From Alteromonadaceae bacterium 2753L.S.0a.02 (GTDB taxonomy: Bacteria > Pseudomonadota > Gammaproteobacteria > Pseudomonadales > Cellvibrionaceae), in contig VISH01000001.1 of assembly GCA_007827375.1 (NCBI GenBank), positions 558,001 through 622,000 of the forward strand: a DNA stretch of 64,000 bases, read 5' to 3'. A program made the position numbers and the translations under genes. Below, in pieces: positions 17,433 through 25,760 of the stretch. The notes below the pieces were generated by a model. The model had not been told where the DNA came from. It saw nothing but the letters and a program-made list of their open reading frames with translations, and searched no databases. Numbering within the stretch: position 1 is the stretch's first letter; the number at the start of each line of letters is the position of its first letter.

Positions 17433-19001
17433 TTATACGGTGGTATCCGGGTAACCCAGCTCTGCCAAATAACCCGCCATGTCTGTTTCCAGTTGCGCCA
17501 ATTGAACTTTCAACTGCAGGCGCTCAGCCCGCACCGCCATCAAATCAATTTCTTCCTCTTCCTCAAAGGTATCCACATAACGCGGAATATTTAGGTTGTA
17601 GTCGCTCTCTTTGATCTCATCGAGACTGGCGACGTACGCATATTTATCGACGTCTTTGCCAGTGCGATAGGTCTCAACAATTTTGCCGATATTGTCTTCA
17701 GACAATAGATTCTGGTTTTTACCGACCTTAAATTCCTGCGAGGCATCGATAAACATCACCGAATTATCGGATTTATCTTTACTGAATATCAAAATGGCTG
17801 CAGGGATACCTGTGCCATAAAACAATTTTTCCGGCAGGCCGATCACAGCATCTAATAAATTTTCATCAATCAATTGCTGACGAATCTTGCCTTCGCTGGA
17901 ACCTCGAAACAGCACGCCGTGGGGCACCACCATACCCATGCGTCCCGTTTTGGGTTTCAGGGTTTCGATCATATGCAAAATAAACGCATAGTCGCCTTTG
18001 TTTTTGGGCGGTACGCCCCTGCGGAAGCGACTGAATTTATCGTTCTCAGCTTCATCGTGCCCCCATTTATCCAAGCTAAAGGGTGGATTGGCGGTAACAA
18101 TATCAAACAGCATTAGATTGCCATTCTTGTCCAAGAGTTTGGGGTTGCGAATGGTATCGCCCCATTCGATTTTGTGGTTGTCCTCGCCGTGCAAAAACAT
18201 ATTCATTTTGGCGAGCGACCAGATGGGACCAATCGCCTCCTGACCGTAGAGTTCGTATTTTTTACTGTTGTGATTGGCAAGCACTTTACGGCCGCATTTC
18301 ATCAGCAGTGCGCCACAGCCACAGGCTGGGTCGCAGATACTCTCGCCAGGTTGCGGGTCGAGCAGCTCGGCAATTAAATCGCTAACTTCAGGCGGTGTAT
18401 AAAACTCCCTGGCTTTTTGGCCGCCACTGGCTGCAAAGCGTTTGATCATAAATTCGTAGGCGTTGCCGATAATATCCAGCGTGCCTATGCGGCTCGGTTT
18501 TAAATTCAGTTCGGGTTTAGCGAAGCCTTCCAGCAGGTGGCGAAGTATGGTGTTTTTTTGTTTTTCTCCGCCCAGGCGATCGGTGTTAAAACTGATATCC
18601 TGAAACACGCTTTTACCGGCCTCTTTCAGTTTGCTGCCGTTAGCGTCTTCAATGGCGTACAGGGCCTGATCGATGCGCTCACCGTTACCGGGTTCGTGAC
18701 GCCGTTTCCACAAGGTATAAAAACCGGTGGTTTTAGGCAGCACAAAGCGTTCGTTTTTCATCATTTCTTCAATGAGTTCGTGGGCATCACCGTATTGAGT
18801 TTTGTACTCGTTGAAGTGGTCTTGCCATACATCCGAGATATATTTAAGGAACAGCATAGCGAGAATAAAATCTAGGCAAGTATCATCACCGATCGCCCTA
18901 CGAAAGCTTTCGCAGGCCTCCCAAAGGGCTTTGTTCACCTGTTCCTGGCGGACACTGCTGGAATCGCTTTTATTGTTTTCACTCATGATGGCTTTACTCA
19001 A
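17433..19001 (-). CDS. hsdM: Type I methyltransferase, M subunit
   Basis: 522 residues, usual for HsdM. It has an N-terminal HsdM_N helical region (LWEACESFRRAIGDDTCLDF), the SAM-binding motif DPACGCGALL and the catalytic NPPF at 305-308. The C-terminal end holds a coiled coil (about 485-515), probably for contact with HsdS. It methylates adenine within the site chosen by HsdS. Its start lies directly after the stop of the half-HsdS gene, so translation is coupled; the internal ATG at 18986 (MSENNKSD) is an alternative start. Confidence 0.95.
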   Translation of the reverse strand: MSKAIMSENNKSDSSSVRQEQVNKALWEACESFRRAIGDDTCLDFILAMLFLKYISDVWQDHFNEYKTQYGDAHELIEEMMKNERFVLPKTTGFYTLWKRRHEPGNGERIDQALYAIEDANGSKLKEAGKSVFQDISFNTDRLGGEKQKNTILRHLLEGFAKPELNLKPSRIGTLDIIGNAYEFMIKRFAASGGQKAREFYTPPEVSDLIAELLDPQPGESICDPACGCGALLMKCGRKVLANHNSKKYELYGQEAIGPIWSLAKMNMFLHGEDNHKIEWGDTIRNPKLLDKNGNLMLFDIVTANPPFSLDKWGHDEAENDKFSRFRRGVPPKNKGDYAFILHMIETLKPKTGRMGMVVPHGVLFRGSSEGKIRQQLIDENLLDAVIGLPEKLFYGTGIPAAILIFSKDKSDNSVMFIDASQEFKVGKNQNLLSEDNIGKIVETYRTGKDVDKYAYVASLDEIKESDYNLNIPRYVDTFEEEEEIDLMAVRAERLQLKVQLAQLETDMAGYLAELGYPDTTV

Positions 19002-19622
19002 TTAACTCTGCTCGCTCACCAAGTACCGAAACACCACCTGAAGTTCGGCTGCGCGGTTGTTCAATAGCTGTTGCGTTAGTTTTTGCTCTTGCTGCCACAG
19101 GCGATTAATGTTCAGCACTTTTTGCTGGGCTGTCAGCGGTGGAATCGCGAGCTTAAATTGCTGCAAGGTCGTCGCCTTCAGCAAGGCTATGTTGCTCCCT
19201 TGACTGGCATCTTCCAAAGCTCGTTGTGTATGTGGCTGGTTGAGCGACCAACACAGAAATTCAGCCAACACTGAAGCGTGGGGTTTGATCATTAAAAACT
19301 GGCTGCTGGCGATCACCGGCAATTGTGAGCTTTCTGAATTTACCACGCAGCAAGCACGACAGTAGCCGCCCCGCGCTGGTAGCAATACCGTACCCGGCTC
19401 CACAAAGGCTGAGGGCTTGCCTTGCCACGCGATCAACGGTAATTGGTGTGCGGCGATAGTGGTATTTTTCGTGTTCTGCCACAGGCTGCGAGCGTCTTTT
19501 ATTTGCGCAATATGCGCGTTTCCCCGCGGTGGCTCCACCTCTTGAATTTTGCTGCGAAAGGTATAGCCGGTGCGAACCTCGCTGATATCTCCCAGTGCGC
19601 GTAGATTTTTTAAGAGAGGCAT
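19002..19622 (-). CDS. hsdS: Half-size type I specificity subunit (single target-recognition domain)
   Basis: About 207 residues from ATG at 19622 (MPLLKNLRALGDI); the frame extends 15 codons upstream without a good start. The order is one target-recognition domain (ALGDISEVRTGYTFRS... through VIASSQFLMIKP... and SNIALLKATTLQQFKLAIPPL) and one conserved helix (TAQQKVLNINRLWQQEQKLTQQLL). Normal HsdS has two such units in about 400-450 residues. Half subunits can dimerise and recognise a palindromic bipartite site. It lies between the Cas2-like gene and hsdM, tightly packed. Confidence 0.8.
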   Translation of the reverse strand: MPLLKNLRALGDISEVRTGYTFRSKIQEVEPPRGNAHIAQIKDARSLWQNTKNTTIAAHQLPLIAWQGKPSAFVEPGTVLLPARGGYCRACCVVNSESSQLPVIASSQFLMIKPHASVLAEFLCWSLNQPHTQRALEDASQGSNIALLKATTLQQFKLAIPPLTAQQKVLNINRLWQQEQKLTQQLLNNRAAELQVVFRYLVSEQS

Positions 19623-19676
19623 AAGATTTCCTGAATTTGGATGCGAGCCGTCCCTGGCTCTACACACTGACCAGCG

Positions 19677-19967
19677 CTAAACCGGCTGATTGAGATATTG
19701 TTTTAACCAGTCGGTCATGTGATTGGCGGCATCACCGTTCAGCTTTTGCCACGCCGCCTCCCCCCACAAGCGCGCTACCAGTAGCCCGTCATCGGCGTCG
19801 ACCACCTTGGCAAGATCATCCCGAACTTCACCGGTACTCTTATTGGTAACAATCACCCAACAGGATTCCAAAGGGCGGGCCCAATTGGCGTACGACTGCA
19901 AGAGCTTGAAGAGCGCCTGATAACTGCGCTGCTGCCGCAAATCAAAACTGATTTGGTATACTTTCAT
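19677..19967 (-). CDS. Cas2/VapD-fold small protein (SinR-like) heading the hsd operon
   Basis: 96 residues. The start MKVYQISFDLR places an Asp at the end of the first strand, as in Cas2/VapD-type ferredoxin folds. It continues WARPLESCWVIVTNKS and DDGLLVARLWGEAAW, a pattern I associate with SinR-like, Cas2-related proteins. No CRISPR array or other cas gene is in the window, so an adaptation role is unlikely. It sits 54 bp upstream of the half-HsdS start in the same direction and is probably the first gene of the operon. Its role could be RNA or DNA cutting, or regulation of the system. Confidence 0.55.
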   Translation of the reverse strand: MKVYQISFDLRQQRSYQALFKLLQSYANWARPLESCWVIVTNKSTGEVRDDLAKVVDADDGLLVARLWGEAAWQKLNGDAANHMTDWLKQYLNQPV

Positions 19968-20470
19968 GATTCATTCCTTTTAATGGTTAGCGTCGTTAAA
20001 GGTGTGAATGTAGTGGCGGGTTGCCGCCCGCCACTACCCCCTTCTGGTTCTCCCTCATATTTCACCAGCTGTTACATAACTGGCTTGTTCCGAGCTGGAG
20101 AGAGCGTATTGTTGCCTTGTGTTGCCGGAGCGTCAAGGCAAAAATATTGCAGTATTTAGCCTACTGTATAGGACATTTGTGCGCTGTGTATCATTGCGAT
20201 AATACTGGTTATAAATACAGCAGTGATGCGAGCTCTAAACGAGTGAGAGGATTGAATTTCATCCAAGAAGCGAGCAAAAATTTAGATGCCGGAAGGCTTA
20301 GACTAACGTCAGCACACGCGCTGTGAAAAAAAGTCGCACAATCCAGACGCGATCTTCGCCAAGCGCCAAAAAGCTTTGCTGTAGCTTTTATAACCTATAT
20401 TTATAAGCGGAGATATAACAAAAGCTATACTAAAACAGTTAACAGCCACTCTCCTTCTGCTCTGATCCCT
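19968..20470. other. 503-bp gap between divergent hsd operon and response regulator
   Basis: No convincing coding frame. It should contain the hsd promoter on the minus strand and a plus-strand promoter for the regulator at 20471. I could not assign either. Confidence 0.5.
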
Positions 20471-21571
20471 ATGCCTGAAACCGAAGCAACGCCTCAGAAA
20501 CCCCGTATATTAATTGCAGACGATTCCAAAGTTGTGATGCTCACTGCCACCAAAATTCTGGACAAGCATTTTGATATTGTTAAGGCCGCAGACGGCCAGA
20601 TCGCCTGGGATACGCTTAACTCCGACCCCAGCATTCAAGTGGTTGTGACCGATTTGGGTATGCCAAATCTCGATGGATACGGGCTGATTAAAAATATACG
20701 CCAGGCCGAGCAGGAAGACATACGCAATCTTCCCATTATGGTGATCACTGGCAACGCTGAAGACGAAGCCGTCAAAAAGAAAGTACTGGAAATTGGCGCT
20801 ACCGATTTTATTACCAAACCTTTCGCCGGTGCCGAATTCATAGCCCGGTTGCAAGCCCATGCCAGTTACCGCAGAGATCGCTCCAGCCTTCAGGAAAGCA
20901 CCAATATCGACCTGCTCACCGGCACACTCAATCGCAAAGCATTACAGCAAAAGCTGGAGCAGGATATCGCGTTTGTGGCCCGCCACGGCCAAAGTCTGGT
21001 GGTGATAATTTTTGAATTGGACAATTACAAAACCATTGCCGATAAAGCAGGCCAGGCCACTGCAGATAAAATTGTGCAAAATATTTCGAAAGTACTCACC
21101 TCGGCAATTCGACGTGAAGACAGCTTCGGGCGATACGGTGCTGCAACCTTTATGACGATATTGCCCATGGCGAAAATAGACGGCGTTGTGATGCTGGTGA
21201 AACGCCTCTGTGATCATATAAAAACCTTCACCTATAAAATCGGAAACGAAAGCTTTAAATTTACCTTGTCAGCGGGTATTGCCTCACTGCCACGGGGCTG
21301 CCCTACCGATGTAAAAACCCTGTTCGCCGGTGCCGAACAGGCGCTGGAAAACGCCCACGCGCTTGGCCCCGGTGAATTTCAATTATTAAAACTTGAAAGT
21401 AACCGTGCAGACGATACTTTCGGTAAAGTGTCAATAGATGACCTGCTGGAAATTATTTCCGAAAAAGAAAGGCCCATTAGCGAAAGCGAACTGATTGCAG
21501 CAGAAAAGCAATTACAGCCCTTATTGGCCTTAATTAGTAAAGTCAGAACCGGTGTCGGACGTCCAACATAA
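20471..21571 (+). CDS. Response regulator with degenerate GGDEF domain
   Basis: 366 residues. The receiver domain (10-130) has the acidic pair Asp17-Asp18, phospho-acceptor Asp61 (VTDLGMPNLDG) and Lys116 (TKPF), so it should be phosphorylated. The GGDEF-like domain (about 145-310) starts with DLLTGTLNRKA. The active-site motif GGDEF reads GAATF at 223-227, so diguanylate cyclase activity is very unlikely. The inhibitory-site pattern RxxD is kept (RRED just before), so it may still bind cyclic di-GMP. No histidine kinase is adjacent. The C-terminal 50 residues are of unknown role. Confidence 0.85.
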   Translation: MPETEATPQKPRILIADDSKVVMLTATKILDKHFDIVKAADGQIAWDTLNSDPSIQVVVTDLGMPNLDGYGLIKNIRQAEQEDIRNLPIMVITGNAEDEAVKKKVLEIGATDFITKPFAGAEFIARLQAHASYRRDRSSLQESTNIDLLTGTLNRKALQQKLEQDIAFVARHGQSLVVIIFELDNYKTIADKAGQATADKIVQNISKVLTSAIRREDSFGRYGAATFMTILPMAKIDGVVMLVKRLCDHIKTFTYKIGNESFKFTLSAGIASLPRGCPTDVKTLFAGAEQALENAHALGPGEFQLLKLESNRADDTFGKVSIDDLLEIISEKERPISESELIAAEKQLQPLLALISKVRTGVGRPT

Positions 21572-21619
21572 AAAAACAGGAGCCTGAAAGGCCCCCGCAC
21601 GCAATAAATTCCGAAACCT

Positions 21620-22289
21620 TTACTCCCACAGCTCCGAAAAATGCCCTTTCATCACTCGCCGGTAAGTCGTCGCCTTGCCATTCAGATGATTCACAACGCG
21701 ATTATCCCTCTCCCGATAGGTACGAATTTTTTCACCTCGCAAACCCATGCCAATTTGTTCCAGGCGCGAAGTATTAAGGTCAGTGTGCAAAGACAGTTGC
21801 CGATTCAATGCCAACCGCTGAGCGAGGGCGACGATCGCATCACGTCGATTAGCTTCGCGACTGCGCCCCTGGCGAGTTTCCACCAGACCCGAGGGCAGAT
21901 GAATTACCCGGCAACTGTTCTGGCGTTTATTGCGAAACTGACCACCCGGGCCTGTACCACTAAACCACTCAATGCGTAAATCGCTTGCAGCAAGCTCCAA
22001 GGCATTGGCGTTACTAGCTGTTTCGCGAAATACCGCAACAGTTACACTGCTGGTATGTACGCGGCCACGTTTTTCGGTTGGGGGAGTGCGTTGTACGCGA
22101 TGTCCGCCGGCTTCCTGGAAAAGATCTTGCGTCTTCTCGCCGGCAATGCGTAGCGAGAGGGGGCTAAAGGCGAGTTGTTTTCCAGCTGTGGATGTCTGCC
22201 ATGCGAACGTATGCGTTCAATAAATCGTGCGCAAAAAGTTTACTGTCGTCACCGCCTTCAGCAGCTCGGACTTCAATAATAATAGACAT
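21620..22289 (-). CDS. RF1-like release factor lacking domain 1, read through a +1 frameshift
   Basis: Two overlapping frames join into one protein of about 222 residues. The first runs from ATG at 22289 (behind AAAAGGAGA) for 41 codons to TAG at 22166-22164. The second continues from AGC at 22165, one base out of phase, to 21620. The joined product matches class I release factors from their GGD motif onward: VRAAEGGDDSKLFAHDLL, AGGHRVQRTPPTEKRGRVHT, and GPGGQ at 113-117. The stop-codon-reading PxT motif of RF1 is present (Pro69-Pro70-Thr71), predicting UAA/UAG. Helical domain 1 is absent, unlike full RF1 of about 360 residues. It may be a rescue factor. The break could also be a plain mutation. 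Confidence 0.7.
22163..22169 (-). promoter_or_regulatory. Candidate programmed +1 frameshift site CTT TAG C
   Basis: On the minus strand codon 41 is CTT and codon 42 is TAG, followed by C. Slipping one base forward lets the ribosome read AGC and continue in the frame that holds PxT and GGQ. E. coli prfB uses CTT TGA C in the same way. The upstream AGGGGG stimulator of prfB is not present here. Confidence 0.5.
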
Positions 22290-22398
22290 AATTCTGTCTC
22301 CTTTTAAATATGCCGACAATTCGACGCCGCGCATTCTATATAAAATAAGTGTGCGACGCACCCCTTTTAAATTATTCTCCTACAGATGAATCTGGGTA

Positions 22399-22430
22399 GA
22401 TAACCCGGTGCAAGCAAATACCGGGTTATC
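22399..22430. other. Perfect 11-bp hairpin after the protease gene
   Basis: GATAACCCGGT and ACCGGGTTATC flank a 10-base loop, 10 bp past the stop of the leftward protease gene. There is no T run on either strand, so it may be a processing or rho-assisted end. Confidence 0.4.
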
Positions 22431-22439
22431 TCCGTTCAA

Positions 22440-23522
22440 TTAATTGGATACCGACGCGATAAAATCTCTACCACCGGATTGCGCCTTATATTTAAAGCCC
22501 GGTTTCAACAAGATTCTACTGCTCGCAGTTACCCGCATTGGATTTTGCTGGTATGAATTGAGGGTAATCGTACTGCCCGATACTAATTCAGTTGTAAAAC
22601 CACCAACAGTGTACGGCCCAAGACTGCTGTCGTTGTCGTTGGCATCGTGCCCCTCACAGTTCAAACCGACCGGCAAATCGCCCCACGCTATACTGCAAAA
22701 ACCATCGCCATCACTATCCAATGGCCGCCGCTGAAACTGGCTGCAGCCAGCGCCAGAACACATGGGAATGCCATTAACCCGCCCGACTTTCACATTCGTG
22801 TATTCACTGATATCAAAGGCTAAAACCCCAAAGGTTTGATCAACACCGCGACCGGCAAAGTAATCTTCAGAGGAATTTTGAAAAACCCATTCATTACTGC
22901 TGTTCCACCCGAGTATGAGTATCGCGTGCTCGGAATTCACATAGGGGCCGTCAAGAAAATACAAACTGTGTGGCCCGTATTTGATGATCGATGCTTTAAG
23001 ATCGTCGTTACTATTTATGCCCATCTGATAGCTGTAATTTACGTACTCCAGCGGAGCGGTAAAACTAAAATGGGCAGAATTCGGTTGATTGTAGCAAGGG
23101 TCAATGCAATGACTGGCAGATAGCAACGTTCTGCTGTATTGCGAGATGCCATTCTGAACCGGTGCCGGCAAACAGGCTTCATTGGCAATTCCATAATCCC
23201 GAATAAAGTCAGCCATACACAAGGCCGTAATACTCTCCGGGCTGGTGCAAGACGAATACTGACTCAAGGACTGGAAGCAGCGCTGGTATATATGCTGTTC
23301 TGAAAGGTTAATCTCGGGTCCATCCACGTCATACGCCATACGTATCGCATACTCCACCGCCCAGGTACGCGTGATATATTCACAGGGGCCATCACCGCCT
23401 TGATTAACACTCGGTCCGGCATAGCGCTCCCAACTAAATTCATTGGCTAACTGAGCATTTCCCGATTGGGCCAATATCATCGCAAGGCTCAGCAGTGCGG
23501 AATAAATGCTTAATTTAATCAT
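22440..23522 (-). CDS. Secreted papain-like (C1 family) cysteine protease
   Basis: 360 residues with a signal peptide (1 to about 24, NAQ). Papain landmarks occur in order: the nucleophile region GGDGPCEYITRTWAVEYAI with Cys47, LSEQHIYQRCF, DYGIANEACLPA, the histidine region SEHAILILGW with His199, and QNSSEDYF with Asn216. The catalytic triad is therefore intact although the CGSCW consensus is not. Residues about 260-300 hold Asp-rich, Cys-flanked repeats (DSDGDGFC, DANDNDSS) that may bind calcium. The last 60 residues (ELVSGSTITLNSYQQ to the end) look like a beta-rich sorting or binding tail. It overlaps the upstream gene by eight bases. Confidence 0.75.
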   Translation of the reverse strand: MIKLSIYSALLSLAMILAQSGNAQLANEFSWERYAGPSVNQGGDGPCEYITRTWAVEYAIRMAYDVDGPEINLSEQHIYQRCFQSLSQYSSCTSPESITALCMADFIRDYGIANEACLPAPVQNGISQYSRTLLSASHCIDPCYNQPNSAHFSFTAPLEYVNYSYQMGINSNDDLKASIIKYGPHSLYFLDGPYVNSEHAILILGWNSSNEWVFQNSSEDYFAGRGVDQTFGVLAFDISEYTNVKVGRVNGIPMCSGAGCSQFQRRPLDSDGDGFCSIAWGDLPVGLNCEGHDANDNDSSLGPYTVGGFTTELVSGSTITLNSYQQNPMRVTASSRILLKPGFKYKAQSGGRDFIASVSN

Positions 23523-24087
23523 TTCTCTCTTGCTCCAAGGCTTGTATACGTTTTTCCTGCTGAACGATGTAGAGGGTTAGTTCTTCCACCTTTTCAAGCA
23601 GCATATTATCCATTTCCCCAACGCCATAGCCTTGCTCGGCAAATTCCTGTGCAGAGGGAACTCGCGGCAGATGCTTGTTTTCTTTGATAAATAGCTCAAC
23701 TTCATTTAGAGGCAATAATTGGTAACCGTGCTCAAACACATAATCTGCGGATGGCACAGATTCTTTAATTTCAACCTCCTTGGCGTAAATTTTATTTTTG
23801 ACATACGCATTGCCATTTACCTGTAAATCGGCCTGCACAAAGGTATCGTCTTTTAAATAGATATCGCCGGTATGTGTCGCGGAGCAGCCCCGACCGGCAT
23901 CTAAAATAATATCCGCCGCTTCACCTTCGCGGCCCTTTTCAACTTCAAGCGTGGCGCCAATCACGCAGTACACGCCACCGGGTTCTATTATGGCATCGCC
24001 ATTCGATTGGGTATTGTAGGGCGCTGAAAACGCAACCCCGGAAATTACAACAGAAAACACAACTACCGCGGATAATGGATTTTTCAT
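23515..24087 (-). CDS. Secreted protein with S74/tail-fibre-like C-terminal segment
   Basis: 190 residues with a signal peptide (about 1-21). The middle is a short beta-rich stretch (DIYLKDDTFVQADLQVNGNAYVKN). The C-terminal part, from ADYVFEHGYQLLPLNEVELF through KHLPRVPSAQEFAEQGYGVG to a coiled coil (LLEKVEELTLYIVQQEKRIQALEQE), matches the segment found at the ends of intramolecular-chaperone or tail-fibre-like proteins, often in trimeric surface structures. Its stop overlaps the start of the papain-like protease by eight bases, so the two are made together. The protease may process this partner; that is inference. Confidence 0.65.
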   Translation of the reverse strand: MKNPLSAVVVFSVVISGVAFSAPYNTQSNGDAIIEPGGVYCVIGATLEVEKGREGEAADIILDAGRGCSATHTGDIYLKDDTFVQADLQVNGNAYVKNKIYAKEVEIKESVPSADYVFEHGYQLLPLNEVELFIKENKHLPRVPSAQEFAEQGYGVGEMDNMLLEKVEELTLYIVQQEKRIQALEQERND

Positions 24088-24506
24088 TGGTCATCTCCAG
24101 ATTAGGAATACAGCAAGGTTAGTAGAAGGTGTGCAATCAAATTTTCCAGACATATTTCAATTGGAAATTTCGATGACAACGCAATATGGCTATTGGATTT
24201 ATTAAAAGCGCTGATACACACCCGAATCACGCTAACGCACTTTAAATAGTTAACAACGCATCTAAATCAAAAAAACCAACAATAGAATCGCTCCACCACC
24301 CAGACTGAATAAATTTCCAATCTAAAAATCACATTTGAGCACTCAATATTATCCGCGCGTATCATTCACGCATTGAATACTGATATATTAATCCCCAGCG
24401 GGAGCGCGGGCTGCTCGCCCCATATCTACAGAAATTTTACCCTTACGAGCTTATGATAAAATTTGCATAGCGGGGTTAAAATAACCAACACAAAAGGACA
24501 CCTCCC
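24088..24506. other. 419-bp AT-rich intergenic region
   Basis: It separates the divergent S74-like and mannanase genes and must hold both promoters. I see no coding frame and no clear operator. Confidence 0.5.
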
Positions 24507-25637
24507 ATGAAGCGCATACTCTTTTATTTCCTCCTTGTTAGCGCCCCTCTCACCGCCGACAGCCTTCACGCAAAAACATTAAGCATTTCCGAGAAAAAAT
24601 CCGCGGTTTTACAATACATCACACATTTATCCTCAGATAAGTTCAATGGTGTCATCGCCGGTCAAAATGTTTACCACGGCAATGAAATTGTGGAAGGTTT
24701 TGCCACGCTTATTACAGAACTGCATAATCAAACGGGTAAATGGCCAGGTATGCTGGGCGTAGACTACGAATTCTCTAAATGTTTCACGCCTGAAGAATTA
24801 CACGCGGCCAACAAAATCATTATCGATTATTGGAATCACGGCGGCCTAATTACTATCAATCTAACCCCGCAAAACCCGTGGATTAATGACGAACAAGACA
24901 TTCGTAAAAACCCCGGCACCTGGAATGGCCCAGGCCACACACAGGATAAGTCTAAAGTCACCTCGCTGCGCGATTTACTCAACCCTGAAAAGCAGGTGCA
25001 TAAAGCATGGCTACGAAAACTGGATAGAATCGCCGACGCGCTTCGCGAGCTTCAAGATGCCGGCGTTATTGTTTTGTGGCGCCCCCTGCAAGAAATGAAT
25101 GGCAGCTGGTTTTGGTGGGGAATGGCCTCACACCCCAATGACCCGGCACCTTACATTGAAGTTTACAGGCATATGCACGATTACTTTGAACAGCAAAAAG
25201 GTTTACACAATTTAGTGTGGGTGTATTCGCCGAACAGCAGTATGGGACAAAACAATCGCTCAAGTTGGAATCGCACCGTTGACTGGGCTTATCCCGGTGA
25301 CGACCTGGTGGATATCGTCGCCGGAACCGCATACGGCGATAAACTTCTTATAGAAGATTATCAAGCCTATGTGGCACTGGGCAAACCTTTGGGAATGGCC
25401 GAATACGGCCCGGATATATCTGGCAAAAAGCTGAGTAAAAATGCAAAAATGGACACTCGAAATTACCTGGAACGCATTAAAAACGATTACCCAAGAATCG
25501 CTTACTGGGTTAGCTGGCACTGGTATGAAGATGCGAACATGGGAGCCATTGTTAAAAATACATTTTTTAATGAGCTGATGAACAACCCAGGTGTAATCAC
25601 ACGGGATAATATTCGCTGGCAAGACATGAGTCAGTAG
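24507..25637 (+). CDS. Secreted GH26 endo-beta-1,4-mannanase
   Basis: 376 residues with a signal peptide (1-22, SLHA-K). The single GH26 domain fills the rest. The acid/base is Glu196 in WRPLQEMNGSWFWWG and the nucleophile Glu299 in GMAEYGPD; both contexts are typical of GH26 mannanases. SKCFTPEELHAANK and VDIVAGTAYGDKL also fit. The mature protein has no binding module, unlike the GH5 enzyme in this window. It should cut mannan or glucomannan in the periplasm or outside the cell. It is a single gene with a strong terminator. Confidence 0.9.
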   Translation: MKRILFYFLLVSAPLTADSLHAKTLSISEKKSAVLQYITHLSSDKFNGVIAGQNVYHGNEIVEGFATLITELHNQTGKWPGMLGVDYEFSKCFTPEELHAANKIIIDYWNHGGLITINLTPQNPWINDEQDIRKNPGTWNGPGHTQDKSKVTSLRDLLNPEKQVHKAWLRKLDRIADALRELQDAGVIVLWRPLQEMNGSWFWWGMASHPNDPAPYIEVYRHMHDYFEQQKGLHNLVWVYSPNSSMGQNNRSSWNRTVDWAYPGDDLVDIVAGTAYGDKLLIEDYQAYVALGKPLGMAEYGPDISGKKLSKNAKMDTRNYLERIKNDYPRIAYWVSWHWYEDANMGAIVKNTFFNELMNNPGVITRDNIRWQDMSQ

Positions 25638-25647
25638 ATCTGGGAAC

Positions 25648-25670
25648 GCGGGCGGCCCGCCCGCTTTTTT
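25648..25670 (+). terminator. Strong intrinsic terminator after the mannanase
   Basis: A GCGGGC-GGCCC-GCCCGC-type stem is followed by six T, 11 bp past the mannanase stop. It separates this gene from the convergent PKS/NRPS gene. Confidence 0.85.
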
Positions 25671-25760
25671 GTTTATCCTGTCGAATCACACCTGCTCCCA
25701 AGCAATCAACCCACCCCATCGAATACAGATGGCGAACTTCTTATCACGTAGCCCATGGCG

